Assembly (NCBI RefSeq): GCF_009377175.1
Contig: NZ_VJZD01000068.1
Coordinates: 1-39,202 of the forward strand
Direction of reading: 5' to 3'
DNA length: 39,202 nt
Source of the DNA: Streptomyces adustus
GTDB taxonomy: Bacteria; Actinomycetota; Actinomycetes; Streptomycetales; Streptomycetaceae
The translations under genes and the position numbers were made by a program. Below the pieces are notes generated by a model. It saw only the letters and a list, made by a program, of their open reading frames with translations. It was not told the origin of the DNA and made no database searches. Positions 1 through 11,127 of the stretch are shown here, in pieces; positions within the stretch are counted from its first letter, which is position 1, and every line of letters begins with the position of its first letter.

Positions 1-1007
1 CTCCGGCTCCGGCCCCCGCGCCGGTCGCGCCCGCGCCGGTCGCCCCGGCCCCGGCCGCCACCGCCGGTGACGACGGCGCCTACGTGACCCCGCTGGTGCG
101 CAAGCTCGCCGCCGAGAACGGTATCGAGCTGTCCGCCGTCAAGGGCACCGGTGTCGGCGGTCGTATCCGCAAGCAGGACGTCATCGCCGCCGCCGAGGCC
201 GCGAAGGCCGCTGCCGCCGCCGCTGCCCCGGCTCCGGCCGCCGCCGCCCCGGCCGCCCGCAAGACCCCGGCGCTGGAGGTCTCCCCGCTGCGCGGCCAGA
301 CCGTCAAGATGCCCCGCATCCGCAAGGTCATCGGCGACAACATGGTCAAGGCCCTGCACGAGCAGGCGCAGCTGTCCTCGGTCGTCGAGGTGGACATCAC
401 CCGTCTGATGAAGCTGCGCGCGCAGGCGAAGGACTCCTTCGTGGCCCGCGAGGGCGTCAAGCTCTCCCCGATGCCGTTCTTCGTGAAGGCGGCGGCCCAG
501 GCGCTGAAGGCCCACCCGGTCATCAACGCCCGGATCAACGAGGCCGAGGGCACGATCACCTACTTCGACTCCGAGAACATCGGTATCGCGGTGGACTCGG
601 AGAAGGGCCTGATGACCCCGGTCATCAAGGGTGCGGGCGACCTGAACATCGCCGGCATCGCCAAGGCCACCGCCGACCTGGCGGGCAAGGTCCGCGCCAA
701 CAAGATCACCCCGGACGAGCTGTCCGGCGCGACCTTCACCATCTCCAACACCGGCTCGCGCGGCGCGCTGTTCGACACGATCATCGTGCCGCCGAACCAG
801 GTCGCGATCCTGGGCATCGGTGCCACGGTCAAGCGTCCGGCCGTCATCGAGACGGAGGAGGGCACGGTCATCGGCGTCCGCGACATGACGTACCTGACCC
901 TGTCCTACGACCACCGCCTGGTGGACGGTGCCGACGCCGCGCGTTACCTGACCGCGGTCAAGGCGATCCTGGAGGCCGGCGAGTTCGAGATCGAGCTCGG
1001 CCTGTAG
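1..1007 (+). CDS. sucB: Lipoyl-dependent dihydrolipoamide acyltransferase E2, 3' part
   Basis: This is the C-terminal part of an E2 acyltransferase of a 2-oxoacid dehydrogenase complex; the start lies before the window and the reading frame is open from base 3. The order seen is an Ala/Pro-rich linker (to about 75), a peripheral subunit-binding domain (VTPLVRKLAAENGIEL), a second Ala/Pro linker, then the catalytic domain ending in the active-site motif SYDHRLVDG near 903-929, where His and Asp are catalytic. Actinobacterial members are usually labelled succinyltransferase (SucB). In relatives such as Mycobacterium and Corynebacterium the enzyme acts as the pyruvate dehydrogenase E2 (AceF/DlaT), because the oxoglutarate E1 carries its own E2 domain. 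The nearby aceE gene favours the pyruvate role, which is an inference. The lipoyl domain is outside the window. Confidence 0.93.
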   Translation, partial: PAPAPAPVAPAPVAPAPAATAGDDGAYVTPLVRKLAAENGIELSAVKGTGVGGRIRKQDVIAAAEAAKAAAAAAAPAPAAAAPAARKTPALEVSPLRGQTVKMPRIRKVIGDNMVKALHEQAQLSSVVEVDITRLMKLRAQAKDSFVAREGVKLSPMPFFVKAAAQALKAHPVINARINEAEGTITYFDSENIGIAVDSEKGLMTPVIKGAGDLNIAGIAKATADLAGKVRANKITPDELSGATFTISNTGSRGALFDTIIVPPNQVAILGIGATVKRPAVIETEEGTVIGVRDMTYLTLSYDHRLVDGADAARYLTAVKAILEAGEFEIELGL

Positions 1008-1040
1008 TCCTTCAGGAGCAGTCCGCGCACAGCGCACCCA

Positions 1041-1077
1041 CGGTGCCCCCGACCGGAACCTCCGGCCGGGGGCACCG
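1041..1077 (+). terminator. Terminator hairpin after sucB
   Basis: The arms CGGTGCCCCC (1041-1050) and GGGGGCACCG (1068-1077) pair perfectly. The inner bases pair further with one mismatch around a 5-base loop. The hairpin starts 34 bases after the sucB stop, as expected for an intrinsic terminator in a GC-rich genome that lacks a U tract. Confidence 0.75.
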
Positions 1078-1234
1078 GCGTATGTCCGGCGGGTCAACGT
1101 CCGTGGACAGCGTGTAAGCCTCGTCTCACCTGCGCCGAAGCGCCCCCATGCGCCCCTGCGGGACGTGTCGGCGGCCTTATTGTCTAATGGTCAAACGCCC
1201 CGGGGGCCTGTGGGCCTCTCCCTAAGGAGCTCTC

Positions 1235-1858
1235 ATGACCGCGCCCGTCGTCCACTCGCTGCGCGAACAGATCCGCGAGCACATCGTGGAGGGGATCGTC
1301 AGCGGGCGCTGGCAGCCGGGCGAGCGGATCGTGGAGCGGCGGATCGCGACCGAGCTGGAGGTCAGCCAGACGCCGGTGCGCGAGGCGCTGCGCGAACTGG
1401 AGTCGCTGCGGCTGATCGAGTCGGCGCCCAACAAGGGCGTACGGGTGCGCAACCTGACCGCGGCCGACCTGGAGGAGAGCTATCCCGTCCGGGCCGGTCT
1501 GGAGGCCATCGCGGCGGAGCTGGCGGCGGACCGGCTGGCGGCGGACTGCTCGGCCCTGGAGCCGCATGTCGCCGCGCTGTACGAGGCCGACCGCAAGGCG
1601 GACGGCACCGCCCAGGTGCGGCACACGGTGGGCTTCCACCGGGAGCTGGTGCGGGCGGCCGGCAACTCGGTGCTGCTGCACACCTGGGAGGGGCTCGGCA
1701 TCGAGGTGTTCACGGCGCTGTCGATCCGCTGGCTGGGGACGGTGCAGCAGTCGTACGCCGAGGAGCACGAGGAGCTGGTGCAGGCGTTCCTGCGCCGCGA
1801 CCCGCGCATCGCGGAACTGGTGAAGGCCCATGTCCTGGGCTGCGCTCCGCGCGCCTGA
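1235..1858 (+). CDS. GntR-family regulator, FadR/FCD subgroup
   Basis: A 207-residue transcription factor. Residues about 8-70 form the GntR winged helix (LREQIREHIVEGIVSGRWQP, then VSQTPVREALRELE). The all-helical rest fits the FCD ligand-binding domain, which usually binds a small carboxylic acid and a metal. The ATG is preceded by AAGGAG at 1224-1229. The gene sits alone between sucB and aceE, so control of pyruvate or 2-oxoacid dehydrogenase genes, as PdhR does in E. coli, is a reasonable inference. A weak TTG/CAA inverted repeat (1180-1194) lies just upstream and could be an autoregulatory site. The ligand cannot be told from sequence. Confidence 0.88.
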   Translation: MTAPVVHSLREQIREHIVEGIVSGRWQPGERIVERRIATELEVSQTPVREALRELESLRLIESAPNKGVRVRNLTAADLEESYPVRAGLEAIAAELAADRLAADCSALEPHVAALYEADRKADGTAQVRHTVGFHRELVRAAGNSVLLHTWEGLGIEVFTALSIRWLGTVQQSYAEEHEELVQAFLRRDPRIAELVKAHVLGCAPRA

Positions 1859-1948
1859 CACTGCGCCTCGCACAGCACCTGCCACAACCTTTGACACAGC
1901 CGAGCACAGACGCGCTCACCTGCGGGAATCCCCGCTGAATCAGCGAAA

Positions 1949-1995
1949 AAAGTCGGCACCGCGTGCCTGTCCGGAGGGCACGCGGTGCCGACTTT
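1949..1995 (+). terminator. Perfect 19-bp hairpin between gntR and aceE
   Basis: The arms 1949-1967 and 1977-1995 are perfect reverse complements (19 bp) around a 9-base loop. The outer bases are AAA and TTT, so the hairpin would terminate transcription in either direction. It closes the gntR transcript and isolates aceE, whose own control signals must lie between here and 2166. Confidence 0.85.
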
Positions 1996-2027
1996 CTCGT
2001 CATCAAGAGATTTTGCCCTCGACTCTT

Positions 2028-2044
2028 TGATCGATCATCGATCA
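2028..2044. promoter_or_regulatory. 17-bp perfect palindrome upstream of aceE, probable operator
   Basis: TGATCGAT-C-ATCGATCA is a perfect 8-bp inverted repeat with a one-base centre. It lies 121 bases before the aceE start and 32 bases after the terminator hairpin. The size and symmetry fit a dimeric repressor site. The GntR/FCD protein encoded just upstream is the nearest candidate binder, but nothing in the sequence proves it. Confidence 0.6.
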
Positions 2045-2165
2045 GGGGGTTAGAGTCACCGACGGGCTTCCACCAGAGAGCCCCATGCCCTGTCCTGCCA
2101 AAGACCAAGGGCAACCCCCCGAAAGACCTCACAGGGAACCCCCTTCGACTGAGGAAGGCGGCGTA

Positions 2166-4871
<2,706 letters not shown>

Positions 4872-4882
4872 CACTGGATCCG

Positions 4883-4920
4883 GTGGAGGGGCACGGCGAC
4901 CGACCGCCGTGCCCCTCCAC
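4883..4920 (+). terminator. aceE terminator
   Basis: A perfect 16-bp stem (4883-4898 with 4905-4920) and a 6-base loop, starting 12 bases after the aceE stop. It also separates aceE from the following WYL gene. Confidence 0.88.
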
Positions 4921-4978
4921 TGTCATGTGGCCCCGGACGCGCCCCGGCGCTGTCAGTGGGGCCCGGCATGATGACGGC

Positions 4979-6031
4979 ATGCGCGCTGCCCGGCTGATCA
5001 AGATGGTCCTGCTGCTCCAGTCCCGGAGCTCCATGACCGCCGCCGAGCTGGCCGGGGAGCTGGAGGTCTCGGAGCGGACCGTCACCCGGGACGCGCAGGC
5101 CCTCTCCGAGGCGGGGATCCCGGTGTACGCGGAGCGTGGGCGGGCCGGCGGGTACCGGCTGGTCGGCGGATACCGTACGCGGCTGACCGGGCTGGCCCGC
5201 GGGGAGGCCGAGGCGCTGTTCCTGAGCGGAGTGCCGGGGGCGCTGCGGGAGATGGGACTGGAGGACGCGGCCTCGGCCGCCCGGCTGAAGGTGTCGGCGG
5301 CGTTGCAGCCCTCGCTGCGGGACGCCTCGCGTTCGGCGGCGCAGCGCTTCCACCTCGACGCCCCCAACTGGTTCGCCGAGCCCGCCACGCCCGAACTGCT
5401 GCCGGCCGTGGCGGACGCCGTGTGGGACGACCGGCGGATCACGGCCCGCTACCGACGCACGCAGCGCGACGGGCGGGCCGGGCGGGAGGCCGAGCCGGGG
5501 GCCGGACCGGAGACCGAGCCGGGGGCCGGACCGGAGACCGAGCGGGAGGTCGAGCGGGAGCTGGAGCCGTACGGGCTCGTGCTCAAGGCGGGCGTCTGGT
5601 ACCTGTGCGCGCGGGTGGCGGACGCCGGCGCCTTCCGGGTCTACCGGATCGACCGGTTCACGGCGGTGGCCCCCGGCGAGGAGCGCTTCACCCGCGACGA
5701 GGCGTTCGACCTGCCCGCCTTCTGGCAGGAGCGGGCCGAGCAGTTCGCGCGCTCCCTGCTGCGGGCCGAGGTCGTGGTGCGGCTGTCCGGCGAAGGCGTA
5801 CGCAGACTGCCGTACGCCGTCGATCCGCGCTCCGCCCGGCAGGCGCTGGCGGCCGCGGGCGCCCCGGACCGGGACGGCCTGGTGACGGCGACCCTGTCGG
5901 TGGAGTCCGAGGAGGTCGCCCACGGGCAGCTGACCGGGCTCGGGCCCGAGGTCGAGGTGCTGGCGCCCGCGGGGCTGCGGGAGCGGTTCGCGCGGGACGC
6001 GGCACGGTTCGCCGGGCTGTACCGCTCATAA
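4979..6031 (+). CDS. HTH and WYL-domain transcriptional regulator
   Basis: A 350-residue YafY-type regulator. Residues about 1-65 form a DeoR-like winged helix (LVLLQSR-type start, then ELEVSERTVTRDAQAL and GRAGGYRL). Residues from about 140 onward form the WYL sensor region and its C-terminal extension. The ATG at 4979 is preferred over the upstream frame-open codons because those would run through the aceE terminator. WYL proteins sense nucleotides or other small ligands. A 24-bp unit is tandemly duplicated at 5492-5539 and encodes EPGAGPET twice inside a charged loop, probably a recent slippage event. No partner gene is obvious. Confidence 0.88.
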   Translation: MRAARLIKMVLLLQSRSSMTAAELAGELEVSERTVTRDAQALSEAGIPVYAERGRAGGYRLVGGYRTRLTGLARGEAEALFLSGVPGALREMGLEDAASAARLKVSAALQPSLRDASRSAAQRFHLDAPNWFAEPATPELLPAVADAVWDDRRITARYRRTQRDGRAGREAEPGAGPETEPGAGPETEREVERELEPYGLVLKAGVWYLCARVADAGAFRVYRIDRFTAVAPGEERFTRDEAFDLPAFWQERAEQFARSLLRAEVVVRLSGEGVRRLPYAVDPRSARQALAAAGAPDRDGLVTATLSVESEEVAHGQLTGLGPEVEVLAPAGLRERFARDAARFAGLYRS

Positions 6032-6087
6032 CGATCCGCCGCACTCCACGTGCGTCGCCCTCCGCCAGGCACGATGCTGGATCCGTG

Positions 6088-6606
6088 ATGGACGAGACGG
6101 AGTTCTGGGAACTCGTGGACGCCGCCCGCGAGGCCGCCGACGGCGACCCCGAGGAGCAGGCCGACGTGCTGACGGACCGATTGCTGCGGCTGGACCCCGA
6201 CTCGGTGCTCGACTTCGCACGCCACTTCGAGTCCCGCTACAACCGCGCCTACACCTGGGACCTGTGGGGGGCCGCCTGGGTGCTGCTCGACGGGGCCAGC
6301 GACGACGCGTTCGACTTCTTCCGGTGCTGGCTGATCGGCCAGGGCCGGGACGTCTTCGAGGGTGCGGTGCACGGCCCGGACTCGCTGGCCGACCTGCTGG
6401 GCGAGTTCGACGAGGAGATCGACGGCGACGGCGAGGAGCTCGGTTTCGCGGCCGACGAGGCCTACGAGCAGCTCACCGGTACCGTCGCCCCGGACCTGGG
6501 CATCCCGGCCCCGCCCGCGGAACCCGAGGGCGCTCCGATCGACTTCGAGAGCGAGCGGGCACTCGCGGAGCGCTACCCCAGACTGTGGGACCGCTTCAGG
6601 GGTTAG
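6088..6606 (+). CDS. DUF4240 domain protein
   Basis: A 172-residue acidic, Trp-rich soluble protein. It starts MDETEFWELVDAARE and contains SDDAFDFFRCWLIGQGRDVF, both typical of DUF4240, a family without a known biochemical role. The start is the ATG of GTGATG; a GTG one codon earlier is also possible. No strong ribosome site is visible. The gene lies 56 bases after the WYL regulator on the same strand and may be cotranscribed with it. Confidence 0.8.
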   Translation: MDETEFWELVDAAREAADGDPEEQADVLTDRLLRLDPDSVLDFARHFESRYNRAYTWDLWGAAWVLLDGASDDAFDFFRCWLIGQGRDVFEGAVHGPDSLADLLGEFDEEIDGDGEELGFAADEAYEQLTGTVAPDLGIPAPPAEPEGAPIDFESERALAERYPRLWDRFRG

Positions 6607-6707
6607 GGCCTGTCCGGCGGAGGATGCCGCAGACCCGGGGTGTGGCACGTCCATCCGGGCCGAGACGGCTTCACTGCTCTCCCGCGACTCGATCCGCCGG
6701 GAGGGCC

Positions 6708-6968
6708 CTATGCCCCTTCTCCCCCGTCGGACGCGCGGCGGCGGCCCGGGTCCGACGGGAGATACGCCTGCGGCTGCTCGGCCTGCGCCGCGTGATGCAG
6801 CGGAGCCCGGTTGGCCTGTTCGAGAGCGGACGCGGTCACCGCGGCCGGCCCCAGGACGACGGTCGCGACCGCGCAGAGCACCGCCCACGGGCTGCGTGCG
6901 GCCCACGGGCGGCCGCCCTCCCGCTCCGTGGTGTGCGTGCGGCGGTCGGTCGTACGCCTGCTGCTCAT
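6708..6968 (-). CDS. Small membrane protein downstream of the amidase gene
   Basis: An 86-residue protein with a charged N-terminus (MSSRRTTDRRTH), one transmembrane helix at about residues 29-50 (WAVLCAVATVVLGPAAV) and an extracytoplasmic Ala/Gln-rich tail. The ATG follows GGAGGCGGGG on the minus strand, a good ribosome site. It begins 50 bases after the amidase stop, so the two genes probably form an operon. Much longer frames through this area are antisense shadows. The function is unknown. Confidence 0.65.
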   Translation of the reverse strand: MSSRRTTDRRTHTTEREGGRPWAARSPWAVLCAVATVVLGPAAVTASALEQANRAPLHHAAQAEQPQAYLPSDPGRRRASDGGEGA

Positions 6969-7018
6969 GAGTTCCCCGCCTCCGGTCGGCTGCTGTCGCA
7001 CCCGACGGTAGGCCGCCG

Positions 7019-7855
7019 TCATCTGAGGAGCCTGCGCCCCGTCTGTGGCGTCGCTGTGGGTGTCCTGCCCTGGAGCCGCGCCGCCGCCTCCCGGATGGAA
7101 GGGAGCTTGGCGATGAGGGCCGCGCCGGGGCAGCTGGTCATGAAGCCGTCCTGGTGGGCCGCCAGGGAAGGCAGCATGGCGCCCTGGCCGGCCGGGTAGC
7201 GGCTGAGGCTGTTGCTGGACACCAGGTGCACCTTGATGCGCGGGTCGATGTCGGCCAGACCCAGCTTCCAGGCGGCCAGCGCGGCGATCGAGTCGGTCAT
7301 CGCCTTGGGCACGACTCCGTCCGTGAAGGTGCCCAGGGCGGCGATGCCCGCGGTGCGGTGGTTGAAGCCCTGGGTGTGGGCGCCGGTGACGGCGCGGTCG
7401 ACACCGCCCGCGCGGCCCTCGTAGATGGTGCCGCAGCGGTCGACGAGGAAGTTGTAGCCGATGTCGTCCCAGCTGCGGGCGCCGGTCTGGCCCGCGTACA
7501 GGGCACGGATGATGCGGGGCGCGTCGGCGCAGTCGTAGCCGTTGGGCGAGTCCGTGTGGTGGATGAAGACGGCGACGACCTTGTCGTCGTAGCGCGGCGG
7601 CGGCTGCGGGTGCGAGGCGGTGGCGTCCAGCCAGGCGGAACGCGGCACGATGCGCGGTTTGGCCGCGGTGTGGGCGGAGTGCGGGCTCGGGCTGACGGCC
7701 GGGTGCTCGGGCCGCGCGGCGAGGGAGGCCGTCGCGGCACCGTCGCCGCCGCCCGCGTACAGCGCCAGCGCGACGACGGCGATGAAGCCGGGCAGGCAGG
7801 CCAGCAGCACCAGCACGGTGCTCGGCACCCGCGGGAAACGCCGTTCTCGATTCAT
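7019..7855 (-). CDS. Peptidoglycan recognition protein / N-acetylmuramoyl-L-alanine amidase
   Basis: A 278-residue exported or membrane-anchored enzyme predicted to cut the amide bond between muramic acid and the stem peptide. Residues about 12-36 form a membrane anchor or uncleaved signal (TVLVLLACLPGFIAVVALAL). A Pro/Ser/His-rich spacer follows, then the PGRP/Amidase_2 domain from about 68. Zinc ligands appear as H99 (FIHHTD), H234 (AHQDG) and C242 (SCPG), with the active-site Tyr in GYNF (about 134). The start is the ATG at 7855, since the longer frame lacks a signal-like start. Divergent from the MarP-like gene across 238 bases holding both promoters. Confidence 0.88.
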   Translation of the reverse strand: MNRERRFPRVPSTVLVLLACLPGFIAVVALALYAGGGDGAATASLAARPEHPAVSPSPHSAHTAAKPRIVPRSAWLDATASHPQPPPRYDDKVVAVFIHHTDSPNGYDCADAPRIIRALYAGQTGARSWDDIGYNFLVDRCGTIYEGRAGGVDRAVTGAHTQGFNHRTAGIAALGTFTDGVVPKAMTDSIAALAAWKLGLADIDPRIKVHLVSSNSLSRYPAGQGAMLPSLAAHQDGFMTSCPGAALIAKLPSIREAAARLQGRTPTATPQTGRRLLR

Positions 7856-8093
7856 GCCCACTCTTCGAAAGCCGGGTCGGAAGACACACATGGTCCCACT
7901 GTCGGGGCGTACGACATGCTCCGCGATGTGTGGTGTGCCACCCGGTGGAACCATCGTCCCGGTCCGCGACGTTTCTGTGGGTACACGCGCGCGCGGCGGC
8001 CTCCGGTCGGCCGGCCGCGCGCGGCTGATCACCGGGACCGTCCCGCGCGTACTAGGAGACGCCCCTTGAGGGGTCCGAGAGAAAGGCGGCTCC

Positions 8094-9278
8094 GTGGACC
8101 TGCTCGACTTGGTGCTGTTGCTGGTGATCCTGGCCTACGCCGGGTCCGGCTACCGGCGTGGGCTGGTGGCGGGCTGCGTCTCGCTCGCCGGGTTCGTGGG
8201 CGGCGCGGTGATCGGCGTGTGGATCCTGCCGTGGGTGATGAACCTGGTGACGCCGGGGACGACGGCGGCGACGATCACCGCGGTGCTGACGGTGCTGGTG
8301 CCCGCGGCGGTGGGGCACGAGCTGGCCGGGCGGCTGGCACGGAAGCTGAGACGGGAACTGGACCGGGGACCGCTGCGGGTGCCGGACGGGATCGGCGGGG
8401 CCGCGGCGAACACGGTCGCCGTGCTGCTCGTGGCGTGGGTGGCCGCGAGCGTCCTGGGCGCGTCCTCGTCCCCGCTGGTGACGACGGCGATCCGGGACTC
8501 GGCGCTGCTCGGCGGCGTGCAGCGGGTGATGCCGGACACCACTCCGACCTGGTTCTCGAACGCCACGTCCGCGCTGACCCAGGCGGGCTTCCCGCAGGTC
8601 TTCAACCCGTTCGAGAACGAATCGACCGCCCAGGTGGCCGAGCCCTCGGGCGACAACGTCACCCCGCGCGCGACCCGTGCGGCCGAGCTGAGCACGGTGA
8701 AGATCGAGGGATCCTCCGGCGACCAGGGCCGCGAGGGCAGCGGCTTCGTGTACGCGGCGGAGCATGTGATGACCAACGCGCACGTGGTGGCCGGCATCGA
8801 CCGCCCGAGCGTGCGCGTCGGCGGCGTCGGGCAGTCGTACCGGGCCCGGGTGGTGCTGTTCGACCCGGACAAGGACGTGGCGGTGCTGTACGTGCCCGGT
8901 CTGCGTGCCCCCGTGCTGAGCCTCGACGACGAGGCCGGGCGCGGCGAGGCGGCGGTGGTCGCGGGCTATCCGCAGGACGGCGACCTGAACCTCCAGGCGG
9001 CGACGGTCGCCAACCGGATGAAGGCGACCGGCCGGAACATCTACAACGACTCCACCGTCACCCGGGAGATCTACTCGATCCGCTCGACCGTGCGGCCGGG
9101 CAACTCCGGCGGCCCGCTGCTGACCACCGACGGGCGGGTGTTCGGTGTCGTCTTCGCCCGCTCCACCTCGGACCACGAGACCGGCTATGTGCTGACGGCG
9201 GCCGAGGTCGCCTCCGACGCCGAACGCGCGGCGCACTCGACGTCACCCGTGGACACCGGCGAACTGATCACGTCCTGA
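8094..9278 (+). CDS. MarP-like membrane serine protease (CvpA plus trypsin-like domain)
   Basis: A 394-residue protein. Residues 1-125 carry four predicted membrane helices of the CvpA type (starting MDLLDLVLLLVILAYAGSGY). Residues about 195-385 form a chymotrypsin-fold protease. The triad is visible as H230 (TNAHVVAG), D261 (DPDKDVAVL) and S338 (PGNSGGPLL), so the enzyme should be active. This layout is that of mycobacterial MarP, an acid and oxidative stress protease facing the outside of the membrane that acts on cell-wall hydrolases. The amidase gene next door could supply such a substrate, which is an inference. The start is GTG with AAAGG upstream. Confidence 0.9.
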   Translation: MDLLDLVLLLVILAYAGSGYRRGLVAGCVSLAGFVGGAVIGVWILPWVMNLVTPGTTAATITAVLTVLVPAAVGHELAGRLARKLRRELDRGPLRVPDGIGGAAANTVAVLLVAWVAASVLGASSSPLVTTAIRDSALLGGVQRVMPDTTPTWFSNATSALTQAGFPQVFNPFENESTAQVAEPSGDNVTPRATRAAELSTVKIEGSSGDQGREGSGFVYAAEHVMTNAHVVAGIDRPSVRVGGVGQSYRARVVLFDPDKDVAVLYVPGLRAPVLSLDDEAGRGEAAVVAGYPQDGDLNLQAATVANRMKATGRNIYNDSTVTREIYSIRSTVRPGNSGGPLLTTDGRVFGVVFARSTSDHETGYVLTAAEVASDAERAAHSTSPVDTGELITS

Positions 9279-9288
9279 GCGCCCCGGC

Positions 9289-9450
9289 GCGCGCGCCGGA
9301 CATGCGCCCTGGGTGTCACGGCGCGCACGCTGAACATGCGCCCTGGGTGTCACGGCGCGCACGCCGAACGCGCCGTGAACGTCAGGGCGCGCACGCCGGA
9401 CACGGCCCCAGCGCTCCTGCGCGCACGCCGATCACGGCCCGGGCGTCACA
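9289..9450. repeat. Degenerate 32-bp tandem repeat, about five copies
   Basis: Consecutive units start at 9289, 9321, 9355, 9387 and 9419, each beginning GCGCGCACGCCG or a close variant. Unit length is 32 bases, or 34 for the second. The first two units are nearly identical and share CATGCGCCCTGGGTGTCACG. The array fills the gap between the stop codons of two convergent genes and its last unit overlaps the end of the acetyltransferase gene. Confidence 0.8.
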
Positions 9451-9955
9451 GCGGGCGGCCCATCAGTACGTCGTCGACGTACTCCCCGCCCAGGAAGAAC
9501 TCCTCGGGCTGCACGCCCTCCACCACGAAGCCCTCGGAGGCGTAGAGCGCGCGGGCCGCCGTGTTGTGCCCGAGGACGCGCAGACTGATCCGCCGGGCGC
9601 CCTGACGGCGGGCCTCCGCCACGGCGGCGCGCAGCAGCGCGCGTCCGACGCCCCGGCCGCGGGCCTCCTCGGCGACGGCGAGGCCGCGGATCTGGCGGAC
9701 GTGCGCGTTCGAGGCGAGCGAGGTGGCCAGGCCCAGGCGGATGTAGCCGACGACCCGGCCGTCGAGTTCGGCGACCAGATGGTCCCGGGGACCGGTGCGC
9801 TCGGTGAAGAACGGCTCGTAGGGCTGCCGCGGCGGCGCGCTGACCGCGTGCAGGTACGACCAGACCGCGCGGTCGAGACGGCCGAGGGTCTCCTCGTCGT
9901 CGAGCGTGGCCAGGCGTACGTCGAACAGGGCAGGGCGTATCTCGGGCACCGGCAT
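9446..9955 (-). CDS. GNAT-family N-acetyltransferase
   Basis: A 169-residue acetyl-CoA-dependent transferase. The acetyl-CoA binding motif is clear (GLAVAEEARGRGVGRALLRA, about residues 91-110), preceded by the beta-strand segment VVGYIRLGLA and followed by the C-terminal pattern ARALYASEGFVVEGV. The substrate cannot be predicted. It is convergent with the MarP-like gene and divergent from the TIGR01777 gene. Its last five bases lie in the tandem repeat array. Confidence 0.9.
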   Translation of the reverse strand: MPVPEIRPALFDVRLATLDDEETLGRLDRAVWSYLHAVSAPPRQPYEPFFTERTGPRDHLVAELDGRVVGYIRLGLATSLASNAHVRQIRGLAVAEEARGRGVGRALLRAAVAEARRQGARRISLRVLGHNTAARALYASEGFVVEGVQPEEFFLGGEYVDDVLMGRPL

Positions 9956-10072
9956 GGGGGCAGCCTACGACGCGGGGTACCGGGGCCCGTACGGCGTCCG
10001 GAGGGCACCCCGGACGGTAACGGCAGGTCGTGTCATGGGCTTTCGCCGGTTCGACCGGTGAGGATGGTCGGT

Positions 10073-10966
10073 ATGGAACGCAAGCGAATCGCGGTGGCCG
10101 GCGCCTCCGGTCTGATCGGCGGTGCCCTGGTGCGGTCCCTGACCGCGGACGGGCACGAGGTGGTGCGGCTGGTGCGCCGTGCGGCCCGGGGCGGACACGA
10201 GGTCTGCTGGGATCCCGGAGGGCGGTACGTGGACACGGCCGGGCTCGACGGCTGCGACGCCGTGGTCAATCTGGCGGGCGCCGGGGTCGGCGACCGGCGC
10301 TGGACGGCGGCGCGCCGCAAGGAGATCCACGACAGCCGGGTGCTGGGCACGGCGGCGCTGGCGGAGGCGGTGGCCGCGCTGGACCGGCCGCCGCGCGTGT
10401 TCGTCAACGGCAGCGCGATCGGCTTCTACGGGGAGACCGGGGACCGGATCGTCGACGAGGACGCGCCGGCCGGGCGCGGCTTCCTGGCCGAGCTGTGCGT
10501 GGAGTGGGAGGCGGCCGCGGCGCCCGCGCGGGAGGCGGGCGTGCGAACGGTGTTCGCGCGGACCGGGCTGGTGGTGGCGCGCGGGGGCGGGGCCTGGCAG
10601 CGGCTGTTCCCGCTGTTCGGGGCGGGGCTCGGGGGGCGGATGGGCGACGGGCGGCAGTACTGGTCGTACATCGCGCTGCACGACGAGGTGGCCGCGCTCC
10701 GGCACCTCCTCGCGCGCGAGGACCTGTCGGGGCCGTTCAACCTGACCGCCCCGCAGCCGCTGACCAACCGTGAGATCACCGCGGCGATGGGGCGCGTGCT
10801 GAACCGGCCGACCTTCTTCGCGGTGCCGCAGGCGGTGCTGCGGACGGCCCTCGGGGAGCTGGCCGGAGAGGTGCTGGGCAGCCAACGGGTGGTTCCCAGG
10901 CGACTGTTGGAATCAGGGTTCGCCTTTGCGTTTCCGGGGATCGAGGACACGATCCGGGCGGCCTGA
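10073..10966 (+). CDS. TIGR01777 family NAD(P)-dependent epimerase-like protein
   Basis: A 297-residue extended short-chain dehydrogenase-like protein. The Rossmann motif GASGLIGGAL is at residues 9-18, followed by VNLAGAGVGDRRWTAARRKE, GSAIGFYGETGDR and the C-terminal DUF1731-like segment (VLGSQRVVPRRLLESGF). These are hallmarks of the TIGR01777/YfcH group, whose substrate is not established. An ATG three codons upstream (10064) is an alternative start. It is a stand-alone gene. Confidence 0.9.
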   Translation: MERKRIAVAGASGLIGGALVRSLTADGHEVVRLVRRAARGGHEVCWDPGGRYVDTAGLDGCDAVVNLAGAGVGDRRWTAARRKEIHDSRVLGTAALAEAVAALDRPPRVFVNGSAIGFYGETGDRIVDEDAPAGRGFLAELCVEWEAAAAPAREAGVRTVFARTGLVVARGGGAWQRLFPLFGAGLGGRMGDGRQYWSYIALHDEVAALRHLLAREDLSGPFNLTAPQPLTNREITAAMGRVLNRPTFFAVPQAVLRTALGELAGEVLGSQRVVPRRLLESGFAFAFPGIEDTIRAA

Positions 10967-11127
10967 TCCCGGCGCCGACCGTATGCGACCGCTGTGCGAC
11001 CGTGCCCTGCCCATGCGCGACTGCCGTTGACCGATCACCGCCCTAACCTCGATCCGAACTCGGGCATCCCGGACGCCCGTTGGGGGCATGACGTCTCCAC
11101 CGGCCGCGCAACCTCGAGGAGGGGCAC

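Noticed and set aside
9289..9450. CRISPR array
   Set aside because: Units are contiguous and similar along their whole length; there are no constant repeats separated by unique spacers, and no cas genes.
7154..10966. A 1270-codon open frame on the plus strand
   Set aside because: Only its last 297 codons (TIGR01777 protein) are real. The rest runs antisense to the amidase, out of frame through the protease gene and across the tandem repeat; long open frames are common in DNA this GC-rich.
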